DNA from: a virus
Reading direction: 5' to 3' (one strand)
Length of the DNA stretch: 64,000 nt
IMG/VR virus record: IMGVR_UViG_3300008120_000018
Coordinates: 1 to 64,000 of that record
Under the pieces are notes generated by a model. That model was given only the letters and a program-made list of their open reading frames with translations, did not search any database and had not been told where the DNA came from. Below are positions 1 through 7,257 of this stretch, in pieces (within the stretch, counting starts at the first letter, position 1; each line of letters opens with the position of its first letter). A program made the position numbers and the translations under genes.

Positions 1-29
1 TAAAATCGGTAAGAATAGGCTTTTTCCAT
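1..29 (-). CDS. tnpB: IS200/IS605-family TnpB, 5' end only (runs off the left edge)
   Basis: Reading the minus strand from position 29, the first residues are MEKAYSYRF, which match the usual start of cyanobacterial IS200/IS605 OrfB/TnpB transposon nucleases (RuvC-like, RNA-guided). Only nine codons lie inside the window. About 50 bases upstream is a hairpin (CCGTCGT/ACGACGG, about 84-101) followed by GGGGTTTCAGACCC, which resembles the left-end structure of such elements. The identity rests on a short N-terminus, so it is likely but not proven. Confidence 0.6.
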
Positions 30-115
30 GTCTCACATTTTAGCATATATTTCGTAAACGATGCTCATATTTAACAGTAAAGCCGTCGTAGAACGACGGG
101 GTTTCAGACCCAAAA
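1..115 (-). mobile_element. Left end of an IS200/IS605-type element
   Basis: This stretch contains the tnpB start and, upstream of it, a GC-rich hairpin with a short AGA loop next to GGGGTTTCAGACCC. The complement of the same 14-base motif recurs at about 1614-1627, close to a 38-bp direct repeat. The element interrupts an older transposase-like reading frame at 115-300. No tnpA is visible on this side, so it is either a tnpB-only (IS1341-like) element or has tnpA outside the window. Confidence 0.5.
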
Positions 116-300
116 TTTTCCATGATGCTCCTTGATATGATAATTTTAATCTAGGAATACCTCGGTCTTCAAACTGAGTTTTCCATTTATCAATAAAACT
201 TAGAGAGACATTGAGTATGGGGGCGACCGTCGGTTAAGATACAAGGTTTTTGAACCACCAGCTTGAAAATCCTGCAGCTGCTTGGTCAAACAGGCCGCTA
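115..300 (-). pseudogene. Decayed transposase-like fragment with helix-turn-helix segment
   Basis: The minus strand encodes VAPILNVSLSFIDKWKTQF followed by EDRGIPRLKLSYQGASWKI. This resembles the N-terminal helix-turn-helix of IS630-like transposases. The frame stops at the IS605 end near 115, and upstream (about 240-300) another frame continues with LTKQLQDFQAGGSKTLY after a TAA, indicating a frameshift. There is no start codon or intact domain. It is best read as an old insertion sequence broken by decay and by the later IS605 insertion. Confidence 0.4.
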
Positions 301-343
301 AACCCCTTACCTTGTCTATACACATTTATTCAGCCAACCCTAC

Positions 344-1135
344 TTAAATCTCTGCAAAAATTGCCCCTCGTCGAATTAAATCCTGTTTTTGTTCAGGAGT
401 GATTCCCGTTGCATCGATAAAGATAGCGTTTTTAACGTTAGCCCAACTCAATTCAGCCCCACTCAGATTAGCTCGACTCAAGATAGCATTACTCAGGTTA
501 GCCTCATTCAGGAAAGCCCCCCACAGAACAGCCCCTCTCAGGATAACATTACTCAGGTCAGCTCCAATCAGGAAAGCCTCACTCAGATTAGCTCCATTTA
601 GAATAGCCCCACTCAAGTTAGCCTCACTTAGGCTAGCTTCACTTAGGTTAGCCCGTTTTAAGTTAGCCCGTTCTAAGTTAGCCTGTCTCAGATCAACCCT
701 TCTCAGAATAGCCCCACTCAGGTCAGCCTCACTCAGGTCAGCCCCACTCAGGTCAGCCTCACTCAGGTCAGCCCCATTTAGGTTAGCCCCACTCAGGATA
801 GCCCCACTCAGGAAAGCCCCACTCAGGTCAGCCCCACTTAAATCAGCCTGTTGTAAAGTTATCTTATCTATTGTTCCCTCTTGAATTGCCTTAATTAATT
901 CGGCTTTTTCAATAACTTTTGCATCTGTAGTGAGCTCTATTTTTGTGACGACAATATCGTCTGATTTAATATTGAGAAAGACTCGCAATTCCCCTGATTG
1001 ATGTAAATCTGCTAGGTGCTGGAGCCCATCTTCTGAACCTTCTAAAAATAACCGAATACTGCCTTTAAGTTTCATAATAGAAATCATTCCTTTTTGCTCT
1101 GTTTGTAGATTTGGTTTGACCAGTTTAGCATTCAT
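344..1135 (-). CDS. Pentapeptide-repeat protein
   Basis: From about residue 95 the protein is a long run of A(D/N)LSxA-type pentapeptides, which fold as a right-handed quadrilateral beta-helix. The first ~90 residues form a separate N-terminal segment (LKGSIRLFLEGSEDG onwards) shared almost word for word with the frameshifted gene at 22748-23744. The C-terminus GITPEQKQDLIRRG is also shared. Start is uncertain: ATG 1135 lacks a clear ribosome site, and ATG 1075 (MKLKGS) fits the paralog better. Such proteins are abundant in cyanobacteria; some mimic DNA and inhibit gyrase, but no specific role can be assigned. It looks acquired rather than part of the phage core. Confidence 0.9.
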   Translation of the reverse strand: MNAKLVKPNLQTEQKGMISIMKLKGSIRLFLEGSEDGLQHLADLHQSGELRVFLNIKSDDIVVTKIELTTDAKVIEKAELIKAIQEGTIDKITLQQADLSGADLSGAFLSGAILSGANLNGADLSEADLSGADLSEADLSGAILRRVDLRQANLERANLKRANLSEASLSEANLSGAILNGANLSEAFLIGADLSNVILRGAVLWGAFLNEANLSNAILSRANLSGAELSWANVKNAIFIDATGITPEQKQDLIRRGAIFAEI

Positions 1136-1157
1136 CTGGACGGTGCTCCTGTCTCTG

Positions 1158-1175
1158 GCCCAGCTCGAGCTGGGC
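1158..1175. promoter_or_regulatory. 18-bp perfect palindrome
   Basis: GCCCAGCTCGAGCTGGGC reads the same on both strands. It sits between the end of the zinc-ribbon gene (1225) and the start of the pentapeptide gene (1135), both on the minus strand. It may be an operator or a transcription-termination hairpin; there is no T-run right after it on the minus strand, which makes a simple terminator less likely. Confidence 0.5.
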
Positions 1176-1189
1176 TCAATTAATTAACC

Positions 1190-1227
1190 TTACCTTGGCT
1201 TCTATAGGACAGCGAGGCGCTGCTCTA
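1190..1227. repeat. Direct repeat, copy 1 (38 bp)
   Basis: TTACCTTGGCTTCTATAGGA, the following CAGCGAGG and CTGCTCTA recur at 1641-1678 with a single mismatch. In the second location this DNA is the 3' end of the 133-aa gene. Between the two copies lie the 126-aa zinc-ribbon gene and a sequence resembling an IS605 end, so the repeats look like a recombination or insertion footprint. Confidence 0.8.
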
Positions 1228-1605
1228 GGTGTTAGTTAGTAACTTTAAAGCTAGGTGAATGTTATTGTCATCTTCTTCAGACCACTCTCCTCCAGACGCC
1301 TGGCGGGCTTCCTTTAGCTTTCGTCCGCAGTAACAACAGTAAACCATACCGTTCTCTGAAGGGGTGCCGTTGTTAACGACAAACTGGTGGGCACATGAGG
1401 TATTCCAAGCCCCTTCTTCCTCCCAAGTCCAAGTACAATAAGGCACTTCTTTCTCAAACTCTATAGCTTCTTCTACTGTCTTAAAGGGTCCGTGGAAGAT
1501 GACCGTATCTTCTTCTGCCTCGGACTTGTCGGACTCTGTTAGTAGTTGAACATTAAATCTGTTGAGGTACTCTGTTGTGTACCAGTGCGGTTTGTCGTTA
1601 ATCAT
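1225..1605 (-). CDS. Conserved phage protein with C-terminal zinc ribbon, 126 aa
   Basis: The C-terminal half contains CAHQF and, about 17 residues later, CCYCGRKL, giving a C-x-H...C-x2-C-type zinc-binding ribbon around residues 71-96. The N-terminal half is acidic. Proteins of this shape (a short acidic region, then YCxYCGKxL) occur in many tailed phages without a known function. It precedes the pentapeptide gene and follows the 133-aa gene on the same strand. The C-terminus ends next to copy 1 of the 38-bp repeat, so its last residues may have been altered by that event. Confidence 0.75.
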   Translation of the reverse strand: MINDKPHWYTTEYLNRFNVQLLTESDKSEAEEDTVIFHGPFKTVEEAIEFEKEVPYCTWTWEEEGAWNTSCAHQFVVNNGTPSENGMVYCCYCGRKLKEARQASGGEWSEEDDNNIHLALKLLTNT

Positions 1606-1640
1606 CAGAAAAATGGGTCTGAAACCCCACCCTTTAGCTA

Positions 1641-1678
1641 TTACCTTGGCTTCTATAGGACAGCGAGGAGCTGCTCTA
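1641..1678. repeat. Direct repeat, copy 2 (38 bp)
   Basis: Second copy of the element at 1190-1227. It overlaps the last codons of the 133-aa gene (SIEELEQLL), so this is probably the original location and copy 1 the derived one. Immediately to its left (1614-1627) is GGGTCTGAAACCCC, the complement of the motif at the IS605 end near 98-113. Confidence 0.8.
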
Positions 1679-2054
1679 ATTCTTCGATACTCTTTTCAGC
1701 GAGAAGATCATTCTTCTTACGCTCAATGAGGGCCAGTAAGTTCTGTCGATTCTCTTCTATAGCAAGGGCCTGCTTAGTGACCTCAGTGCGGTCCTTAACA
1801 TGAGCAATGACAAATTTGACTATGTCGAGCTTTCTTTGTAAAATAATAATCTCGTTGCTATCATCAACGAAGTCTACGCCACCGCAGGCCATGATACGCT
1901 TGTTAAGCTCAATAGCAACATTATTAAGAGAGGGTGTATTGGGTGATCTAGACCTGAGGTTAAGACAGAATAGATCCTCAAGCGTGAGGTCACCGCTAAC
2001 AGAGGGAAAGCGGTACCGACCAACGAGAGCACCAATAATGATATTGAGTTCCAT
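1653..2054 (-). CDS. Conserved phage protein, 133 aa, helical C-terminus
   Basis: The N-terminus GRYRFPSVSGDLTLEDLF followed by a KLDIVKFVIAHVKD segment and a coiled-coil-like end (EELEQLLAV) is a pattern I have seen in many large tailed phages as a hypothetical protein of unknown function, often beside the larger DUF2135-like protein as here. It starts 8 bases downstream of that gene's end, so the two are probably co-transcribed. The stop is TAG. No catalytic motif is visible; a structural or assembly role is only a guess. Confidence 0.75.
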   Translation of the reverse strand: MELNIIIGALVGRYRFPSVSGDLTLEDLFCLNLRSRSPNTPSLNNVAIELNKRIMACGGVDFVDDSNEIIILQRKLDIVKFVIAHVKDRTEVTKQALAIEENRQNLLALIERKKNDLLAEKSIEELEQLLAVL

Positions 2055-2061
2055 AGTTCCT

Positions 2062-4092
2062 CTAGAATATGACTTTGAAAATACGTTTACGTGTGGAGCT
2101 ATCCCCCACGCGGCATGTGAAACTAGCGCGAGTGGTGCTAGAGAAGCCTAGGCCAGCAAGTCCATTAGGAGTACTGTTGACTGGTACCATGCTACCTAGT
2201 AACTCGAACACGCGCTTGTGATCTCGTAGTAGATCAGCGCGAATAAACTCATTAAAGAAGGGACGGATGGGCCCCTCGGGTACAGCCTTATCTAAGAAGA
2301 TAAAGAAGTGTAGATTACCGCACTGTGTATCCCCCCAGTGATTAGGACTGGTAGTAATGAGGCGGACCTTCTGCCACTGATTAGTGCCCATACCCCACGT
2401 AGTAAGAGAGCGGCCTGTAGCACTAGATGGTTTAAGTAAACCACTATCTGTATCTAATTTTAGCACGCCATTAACCATACTGAAGCGAGCTACGTTTACA
2501 GTTTTTCCAGTAGGCATCAGGGTTTTATACGTGAAGGTGTAGAACTGACCTCCCTCTGTCTCGATATCTACTTGGAAGCCGATATCAACGCTACTACGTC
2601 TATTAAACTGATTAACAGACAATAGATACTCAGCATTAGGTGCCTTATTGGCAAATGCTATATTCTCAACGGGGGTATTAGTTAGAGAAGAAGTACTGGC
2701 GTTAGCATCTACATCGAGCTCACCGCCACAGGCCTTCTTACTTCCGTAGTAGATTCTATTGCGGTCCCACTCGAGATGAAGGTCTAAGTCATCAGTATTA
2801 TACCACATCAACCGGCAGCACAGGGCCCCATCTACCTTACCGCCAGCAGCCTTGACACGCTGACGACTACTATCAGCTAACTGATTATTGTAGCTCCAGC
2901 CCATACCATTAGGCCACTGGAAGAAGCTAGGGGTATCCGTATCTACAGGAGCTGTCATAGTAACTAAATTATTTATTAGTTCATCTTCAAATAGGATCTC
3001 CATAGATGTGATATGAGGCACTACGCTGCTAAGGAACTCGCTGAAGCTAATATCTTGCTGAGTAATACGCGGGTTAGCCACTACAAGCATATTGTTGAAG
3101 AAGTCATTCTCGATGATCGTTGGTAGCCTATCAACATATAACCACTGGTCAATAGGGACATCATCGATAGTAGCCTGACGACGTTCTAGACTAGATTGAC
3201 TGAAGCCCATAGCGAGAAAATCAGTCCGGGCTCTAGCCTTCATATTCTCAGTGACGATGGCAGTAGGACGCCGATAGTTCTCGGGGGCCACCTTACTCTC
3301 ATAAGATGTAACAGCCTTATCTAGATCGCGTCCCTCACTAATATCAGTCAGCAGAGTACCGATGGCTGTATTGCGGATATGGCTAAATTTAGCAGACATG
3401 ACCCAGCAGAAGGTTTCATGCTGCTCCTTAGTAAAATTAGGATTACGCAGGTGATTCTGGCGATTGGCCTCTTGTAGGGCGAGAAACTTAGTTAACAGGG
3501 GCTTAAACTCATTACCGCGATAGAGAGCGCCTTGATTGATGAGTTCGAGGACAGTATTCACTGAGTCAATAGAGATCATTTCTAGATCTCTCTTGAGGCC
3601 CGCCGCCCTATTACGGGCATCACTCTGACTACCATTTACATCACTGGAAGCATAGGCTGTAGGAAACTTATAGTATAGATGGTGCCACTTAATAGTGCTG
3701 CCGTCCTCTAGACGCTGCAAGTCACTTGCGTGCCCTACGGTCAATTCACTACGGTCTAATAAGAACGTGTCTCGAATGCGGGCCTCTGTCACTAGAGCAT
3801 TGAGCTTATCAACTACTCCCTGTAAGTAACCTGGTACAGTTACATTCCACATACTGATGAGATTATAATTCTCATCTGGTTTAACGAGGCCCCCCGCCTT
3901 CTTAATGAATTGTCGACAGGCCATACAGTTATGCGCCTGTCGCTCGTGTGGGGGGAAGGCATCGAGGTAGGTCTGCCAGAGTACATCTCCTGGTACGTCG
4001 ACAATAAATAAGGGCTGCTTATCCTTACACATATTGTCTAGCTGTTTAACGCATGCAGCCTGGATATCACGGAAATCAATTGTAGTAATCAT
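2062..4092 (-). CDS. Large conserved phage protein with C-terminal DUF2135-like domain, about 676 aa
   Basis: The C-terminal third contains RLMWYNTDDLDLHLEWDRN, then GGELDVDANAS and PVENIAF, the pattern of the DUF2135/YfaP-type beta domain (DLDLH...GGxLDVD...EN). The N-terminal part has CMAC at about residues 57-60 of this start (C-x-A-C near an ERQAHNCMACRQF segment) and no recognised catalytic site. An upstream in-frame ATG at 4158 would overlap the small gene at 4118-4279, so ATG 4092 (MITTIDFRDIQ) is preferred although no Shine-Dalgarno is obvious; a small hairpin (GGGGT/ACCCC) lies just before it. It heads the operon with the 133-aa and zinc-ribbon genes. Function unknown. Confidence 0.8.
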   Translation of the reverse strand: MITTIDFRDIQAACVKQLDNMCKDKQPLFIVDVPGDVLWQTYLDAFPPHERQAHNCMACRQFIKKAGGLVKPDENYNLISMWNVTVPGYLQGVVDKLNALVTEARIRDTFLLDRSELTVGHASDLQRLEDGSTIKWHHLYYKFPTAYASSDVNGSQSDARNRAAGLKRDLEMISIDSVNTVLELINQGALYRGNEFKPLLTKFLALQEANRQNHLRNPNFTKEQHETFCWVMSAKFSHIRNTAIGTLLTDISEGRDLDKAVTSYESKVAPENYRRPTAIVTENMKARARTDFLAMGFSQSSLERRQATIDDVPIDQWLYVDRLPTIIENDFFNNMLVVANPRITQQDISFSEFLSSVVPHITSMEILFEDELINNLVTMTAPVDTDTPSFFQWPNGMGWSYNNQLADSSRQRVKAAGGKVDGALCCRLMWYNTDDLDLHLEWDRNRIYYGSKKACGGELDVDANASTSSLTNTPVENIAFANKAPNAEYLLSVNQFNRRSSVDIGFQVDIETEGGQFYTFTYKTLMPTGKTVNVARFSMVNGVLKLDTDSGLLKPSSATGRSLTTWGMGTNQWQKVRLITTSPNHWGDTQCGNLHFFIFLDKAVPEGPIRPFFNEFIRADLLRDHKRVFELLGSMVPVNSTPNGLAGLGFSSTTRASFTCRVGDSSTRKRIFKVIF

Positions 4093-4117
4093 AAAAATAC
4101 GGGGTCCACCCCCGTTG

Positions 4118-4279
4118 TTATAGTTTCCACGTCTCTCCTTTGAAATATTTTGATGCACAAATAGGAAAATTGGCCCTGATTATTTCTAGAGCTATATTTA
4201 AGCATTGTTCATCACTATACAAAGGTTTTTCTTCTTTAATTGAATTAATTAAAAATTCAATTATGGTAATCTCTTCCAT
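4118..4279 (-). CDS. Small protein, 53 aa
   Basis: The frame starts MEEITIIEFLINSIKEEK and ends KGETWKL. An AGGAG ribosome site lies six bases before the ATG. It stops 26 bases before the start of the DUF2135-like gene and is probably the first gene of that operon. A minus-strand TAAAAT box upstream near 4350 could be the promoter -10. The protein is helical and acidic at the N-terminus; I recognise no family. Confidence 0.6.
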   Translation of the reverse strand: MEEITIIEFLINSIKEEKPLYSDEQCLNIALEIIRANFPICASKYFKGETWKL

Positions 4280-4407
4280 AGCTATCTCCTGTGTATTTGT
4301 GGTAGAGAAGCTCCTTCAAATGAAGGGGGCCCTGCGTGATAAATATTTTACACAAGAATTAAAAACCTGTGCTATAATAGTAGAAGGAATGGCTAAGGTT
4401 CCTTAAA

Positions 4408-4421
4408 CCGCCTATCGGCGG
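4408..4421. terminator. GC-rich hairpin between the phage operon and the IS element
   Basis: CCGCC-TATC-GGCGG forms a short stem. It lies upstream of the minus-strand operon starting at 4279 and outside the IS605 element, so it may end plus-strand read-through or be part of a leader. No T-tract of typical length follows, so the call is tentative. Confidence 0.3.
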
Positions 4422-4602
4422 TACCGATGACCTCCTATTTACCGCCCTCTCATTTGCCTTAATCAGTTGATTGATGTAGGCATCAGAGAGGGGCCGGTAT
4501 CTATAGATTAAAAGACACAGTGAGCCGTGAAGTTCGAGCGGAACAGGGTAAACCCATACGCTTCACCTCCGCACGCCGTGCCCCGCTAAGTAGTAATACT
4601 GA

Positions 4603-4760
4603 TTGACGCTCCCATCGCTAAAAGCGAGGGATTCCCTGTTCATCCAGTTACCTTATCTATTAAGCTTTCACCTAATAGACAGTGGGTAGTCTGTCCGAGG
4701 GCTTGAATTTCTGTCCGCCCGACAGTATTTGCTTTTTGAAGTATATTGATAGCGGCATTT
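4603..4760 (-). ncRNA. Probable omega RNA (reRNA) at the tnpB 3' end
   Basis: In IS605 elements the guide RNA for TnpB is made from the 3' part of tnpB and the adjacent element end, with its guide taken from flanking DNA. Here the tnpB 3' end and the terminal hairpin at 4611-4630 occupy the right place, and the flanking sequence left of 4603 (on the minus strand CAGTATTACTACTTAGC) would be the guide. This is inferred from position and family knowledge, not from a covariance match. Confidence 0.45.
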
Positions 4761-5821
4761 TCATCTCTGTCCAGAACACAACCACAAGAACATATATGAG
4801 TTCTTACAGACAATGTTTTCTTGACAATCGAACCACAATTAGAACACTCTTGACTTGTATATTGTGGATTTACCGCTACCACAAACTTCCCGTGTATTTT
4901 TCCAAAGTAGTCTAACCAATCGGTGAACATTGACCAACTTGCATCAGAAATTGATTTCGCAAGTTTTCTGTTTTTCACCATATTAGAAACCTTCAAATCC
5001 TCATAGACTACCAAATCGTTAGATTGGATTAACGCTTTTGCTGTCTTAACGGCAAAATCTTTACGTTGTCTAGAAACTTTTAAATGAAGGCGGGCTACTT
5101 TAGATTTCTGCTTTAACCTTTTTTGGCTTCCCTTTTTCTTTTTGGAGAGTTTACGCTGTGCCTTTTTCAGTCGTTTTTCGGCTTTACGGAGGAAACGAGG
5201 GTTATCAATTTTATCCCCATTAGAGTCGGTCAAGAAATGGTTTAAACCTAAATCAATCCCTACTTCCTTTCCTGTAGAATTAAGCAGTTCTACTCGTTCA
5301 AGGTCTAAGACAAATTGACAATAGAATCCGTCAGCCCTTTTAATAAGCCTAACTCTTTTGATTAGGGGCTTATCTAGAATTTCACGATTATAAGAGCCAA
5401 CTAGCTTTAACTTACCAATTCCAGTTTTATCTGTTATGTGGATAGACTTTTTATCTTCTAACAGTTTCCAGCCAGAAGTTTTGTACTCCACAGACCTTGA
5501 GAACTTCTTGAATTTAGGGTAGCCTTTTTGAGCTAAACCTTTCTTACAATTGTCATAGAAACGAGATATAGCAAACCAAGCTCTTTCGGCACTAGCTTGA
5601 CGAGCCATAGAGTTAAGATTACCTACAAACGGAGTGTCTGAATCATTACTCAACGTTGTTACAAATTTGCAAAAAGAAGCATAATTTACCTTATCTTCTC
5701 TGTGAGAATCCATCCAGAGTCTAATGCACTTATTCCGAATGAACTGTCCTATTCTAATAGCTTCTAAGATAGCTATTTGTTGTTGTTGTGTAGCTTTAAC
5801 CTTAAACTCTATGACTCGCAT
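4640..5821 (-). CDS. tnpB: TnpB, RNA-guided RuvC-like nuclease, 393 aa
   Basis: All three RuvC residues are visible: D190 in KEVGIDLGLNHF, E in VVYEDLKVSN (about residue 274) and D in CVLDRDENAAINIL (about residue 352). Between the last two is the four-cysteine zinc finger CSNCG...CSCGC. N-terminal helix-turn-helix and a basic KKAQRKLSKKKKGSQ stretch are typical. Length is normal for the family. The ATG at 5821 fits. In these elements TnpB cuts DNA using the omega RNA and favours retention of the element. It is divergent from tnpA. Confidence 0.95.
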   Translation of the reverse strand: MRVIEFKVKATQQQQIAILEAIRIGQFIRNKCIRLWMDSHREDKVNYASFCKFVTTLSNDSDTPFVGNLNSMARQASAERAWFAISRFYDNCKKGLAQKGYPKFKKFSRSVEYKTSGWKLLEDKKSIHITDKTGIGKLKLVGSYNREILDKPLIKRVRLIKRADGFYCQFVLDLERVELLNSTGKEVGIDLGLNHFLTDSNGDKIDNPRFLRKAEKRLKKAQRKLSKKKKGSQKRLKQKSKVARLHLKVSRQRKDFAVKTAKALIQSNDLVVYEDLKVSNMVKNRKLAKSISDASWSMFTDWLDYFGKIHGKFVVAVNPQYTSQECSNCGSIVKKTLSVRTHICSCGCVLDRDENAAINILQKANTVGRTEIQALGQTTHCLLGESLIDKVTG

Positions 5822-5886
5822 TGACCCGACCTCTCAATGTGTTATGTTATCACTATATCATCTCACCGTACAAGTTGTCAATAGGC

Positions 5887-6306
5887 ATGGAACCCAATTA
5901 CTTTAAGACCCGCAGGGCTACGTTTAATCTTACTGTTCATATAGTGTTGGTGACTAAATATCGGAGAAAAGTATTCAAGAAAGAACATTTAGAGTTCTTA
6001 AATGAGGCTTTTAAGTCTATTGCTGATAAATGGGATGCCAGTATCGTAGAGTTTAGCGGTGAGTCTGACCATGTCCACATTCTTTTAACTTATCCCCCCC
6101 ATAAATTACTAAGCGGGTTAATTGCTAATTTGAAATCTACTTCAAGCAAGCTTTTGTGGGATAACTACAGTGACCATTTAAAGAAGATTTACTGGAAAGA
6201 CAAGAGAGTATTATGGACAGGAGCTTACTTTGTGGCTAGTTGTGGTGGCGTTACGATAGATCAACTTAAAAAATATGTGGAGAGCCAAGACTCCCCAGAA
6301 TATTAA
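5887..6306 (+). CDS. tnpA: TnpA, Y1 single-strand transposase, 139 aa
   Basis: The HUH motif is HVHIL within GESDHVHILLTYPP (about residues 62-66), and the catalytic tyrosine lies in QLKKYVESQ near the C-terminus. The N-terminus VHIVLVTKYRRKVF is characteristic of IS200/IS605 TnpA. The longer frame from 5821 would overlap the tnpB start, so ATG 5887 (MEPNYFKTRR) is chosen. TnpA cuts and rejoins single-stranded ends of the element as a dimer. Length is in the family range. Confidence 0.95.
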   Translation: MEPNYFKTRRATFNLTVHIVLVTKYRRKVFKKEHLEFLNEAFKSIADKWDASIVEFSGESDHVHILLTYPPHKLLSGLIANLKSTSSKLLWDNYSDHLKKIYWKDKRVLWTGAYFVASCGGVTIDQLKKYVESQDSPEY

Positions 6307-6464
6307 TCGTGCTTCGCCGTTCTATACTGGTCGGCTTTTCATCTCATCGGTAAAACCGAGAGCCTTCAAACCGACATTTCAAGTAAACAAGATAGGGCTA
6401 AATGTACAAGACTTGACACCGGTTACATCAAGCGCGGTAGGTTAATTCTGACTCTAGTGGACGC

Positions 6465-6510
6465 CGCCAGCGAGTAGGACGGAGGGAAACATCCTCCGTT
6501 ACGCTGGTGC
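6465..6510. other. Strong nested hairpin in the 300-bp gap after the IS element
   Basis: The gap 6307-6621 contains an outer stem CCAGCG (6467-6472)/CGCTGG (6502-6507) enclosing an inner stem ACGGAGG (6479-6485)/CCTCCGT (6493-6499) with a GAAACAT loop. It lies upstream of the HNH gene. It could be a terminator, or part of an intron-like or untranslated RNA. I could not recognise a group I intron core. Nothing else in this gap looks coding. Confidence 0.45.
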
Positions 6511-6621
6511 GCCAGACCTATTGTGCCTCTGGGGTGACTCAGTTCTAATCTACATTAATCTAAGCCGGGTTGTAGAACCACGGCTGTATTGTTGTATCTA
6601 TTCACCTAACAGACATTGACC

Positions 6622-7257
6622 ATGTTCAACCAAATACGGTACGTAAACAAGGCAGCGTTGAAGGCACTGAAATCAATCCTGCGAGATAAGGCCTATCAGG
6701 CTTCTAAACAGGGGGATTACCTAGTTCTGCGCGCGGCCCGTAATTCTCACTTATATCAGCTATTACACCTAGTTGGATTCTTTGAATTTCACGTTACGAA
6801 TACCCAGCGACTCATCGTTGGCCTCCATCAGGTTGTCGCCTACGCTTACTGGGGGTGGAAGGCCTACCGCAATGGCTTCCTCGCTCGTCGAGGAGAGGTA
6901 GAGGTACACCACATTGATGATAACCCTCTCAACAACCATCCCCGTAACCTTATCTACGTATCGCCGATGGAGAATTGCCTTGTGGCTCAAGCAATCCGTA
7001 GTGAGTGCGGTAGCCGTGTACTACACGGTAAGACTATTCCATTCAACCGGCAAGGACGTCTCGTTAAGAACCCCACCGCGTACTTTGTAAGTATTGTTAA
7101 GTTGAGCATCGAACGCACCTTCGCTGCACTCGGTCTACAGGTGGAGGCAGTGAATGTGCTACTCGAGCTGCCCCGCGACTTCGGCATCGCTCGAGTGAGT
7201 TGGGCCCCGCGCTTCTTCGTTAACGCCCTCCGTAAACTCGGGTGGCAATACGGCTAG
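6622..7257 (+). CDS. HNH homing endonuclease-like protein, 211 aa
   Basis: The motif VEVHHIDDNPLNNHPRNL (HH at about residues 96-97, then N...NL) is the HNH catalytic core found in phage homing nucleases, followed by the conserved YVSPMEN segment. The upstream TTG (6616) is in frame, but ATG 6622 (MFNQIRYVN) is more likely. It has a paralog at 39386-40021 with the same order of segments. It is a free-standing gene between the IS element and the nuclease gene 7159-7758, whose 3' end it overlaps by 99 bases, which suggests it landed there. Target site unknown. Confidence 0.85.
   Translation: MFNQIRYVNKAALKALKSILRDKAYQASKQGDYLVLRAARNSHLYQLLHLVGFFEFHVTNTQRLIVGLHQVVAYAYWGWKAYRNGFLARRGEVEVHHIDDNPLNNHPRNLIYVSPMENCLVAQAIRSECGSRVLHGKTIPFNRQGRLVKNPTAYFVSIVKLSIERTFAALGLQVEAVNVLLELPRDFGIARVSWAPRFFVNALRKLGWQYG

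Larger units (their letters stand above)
4603..6372. mobile_element. Complete IS605-type element (divergent tnpA and tnpB)
   Basis: tnpB (minus) and tnpA (plus) are divergent with about 65 bases between them. The tnpB side ends with the hairpin CCC-at-CGCT-aaa-AGCG-a-GGG (about 4611-4630) and then GTCAA on the minus strand, a typical end of these elements. The tnpA side ends near the imperfect hairpin CGGTAAAACCG (about 6347-6357). Both proteins have intact catalytic motifs, so the element may be mobile. It sits between the DUF2135-like operon and the HNH gene. The exact left boundary is uncertain. Confidence 0.75.

Noticed and set aside
399-884. Plus-strand ORFs opposite the pentapeptide genes (also 22791-23654)
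   Set aside because: Repetitive antisense shadows of the A(D/N)LxxA repeats; no ribosome site.
4140-4406. 88-aa plus-strand ORF
   Set aside because: Opposite the better supported 53-aa gene with a ribosome site, and no upstream signal.
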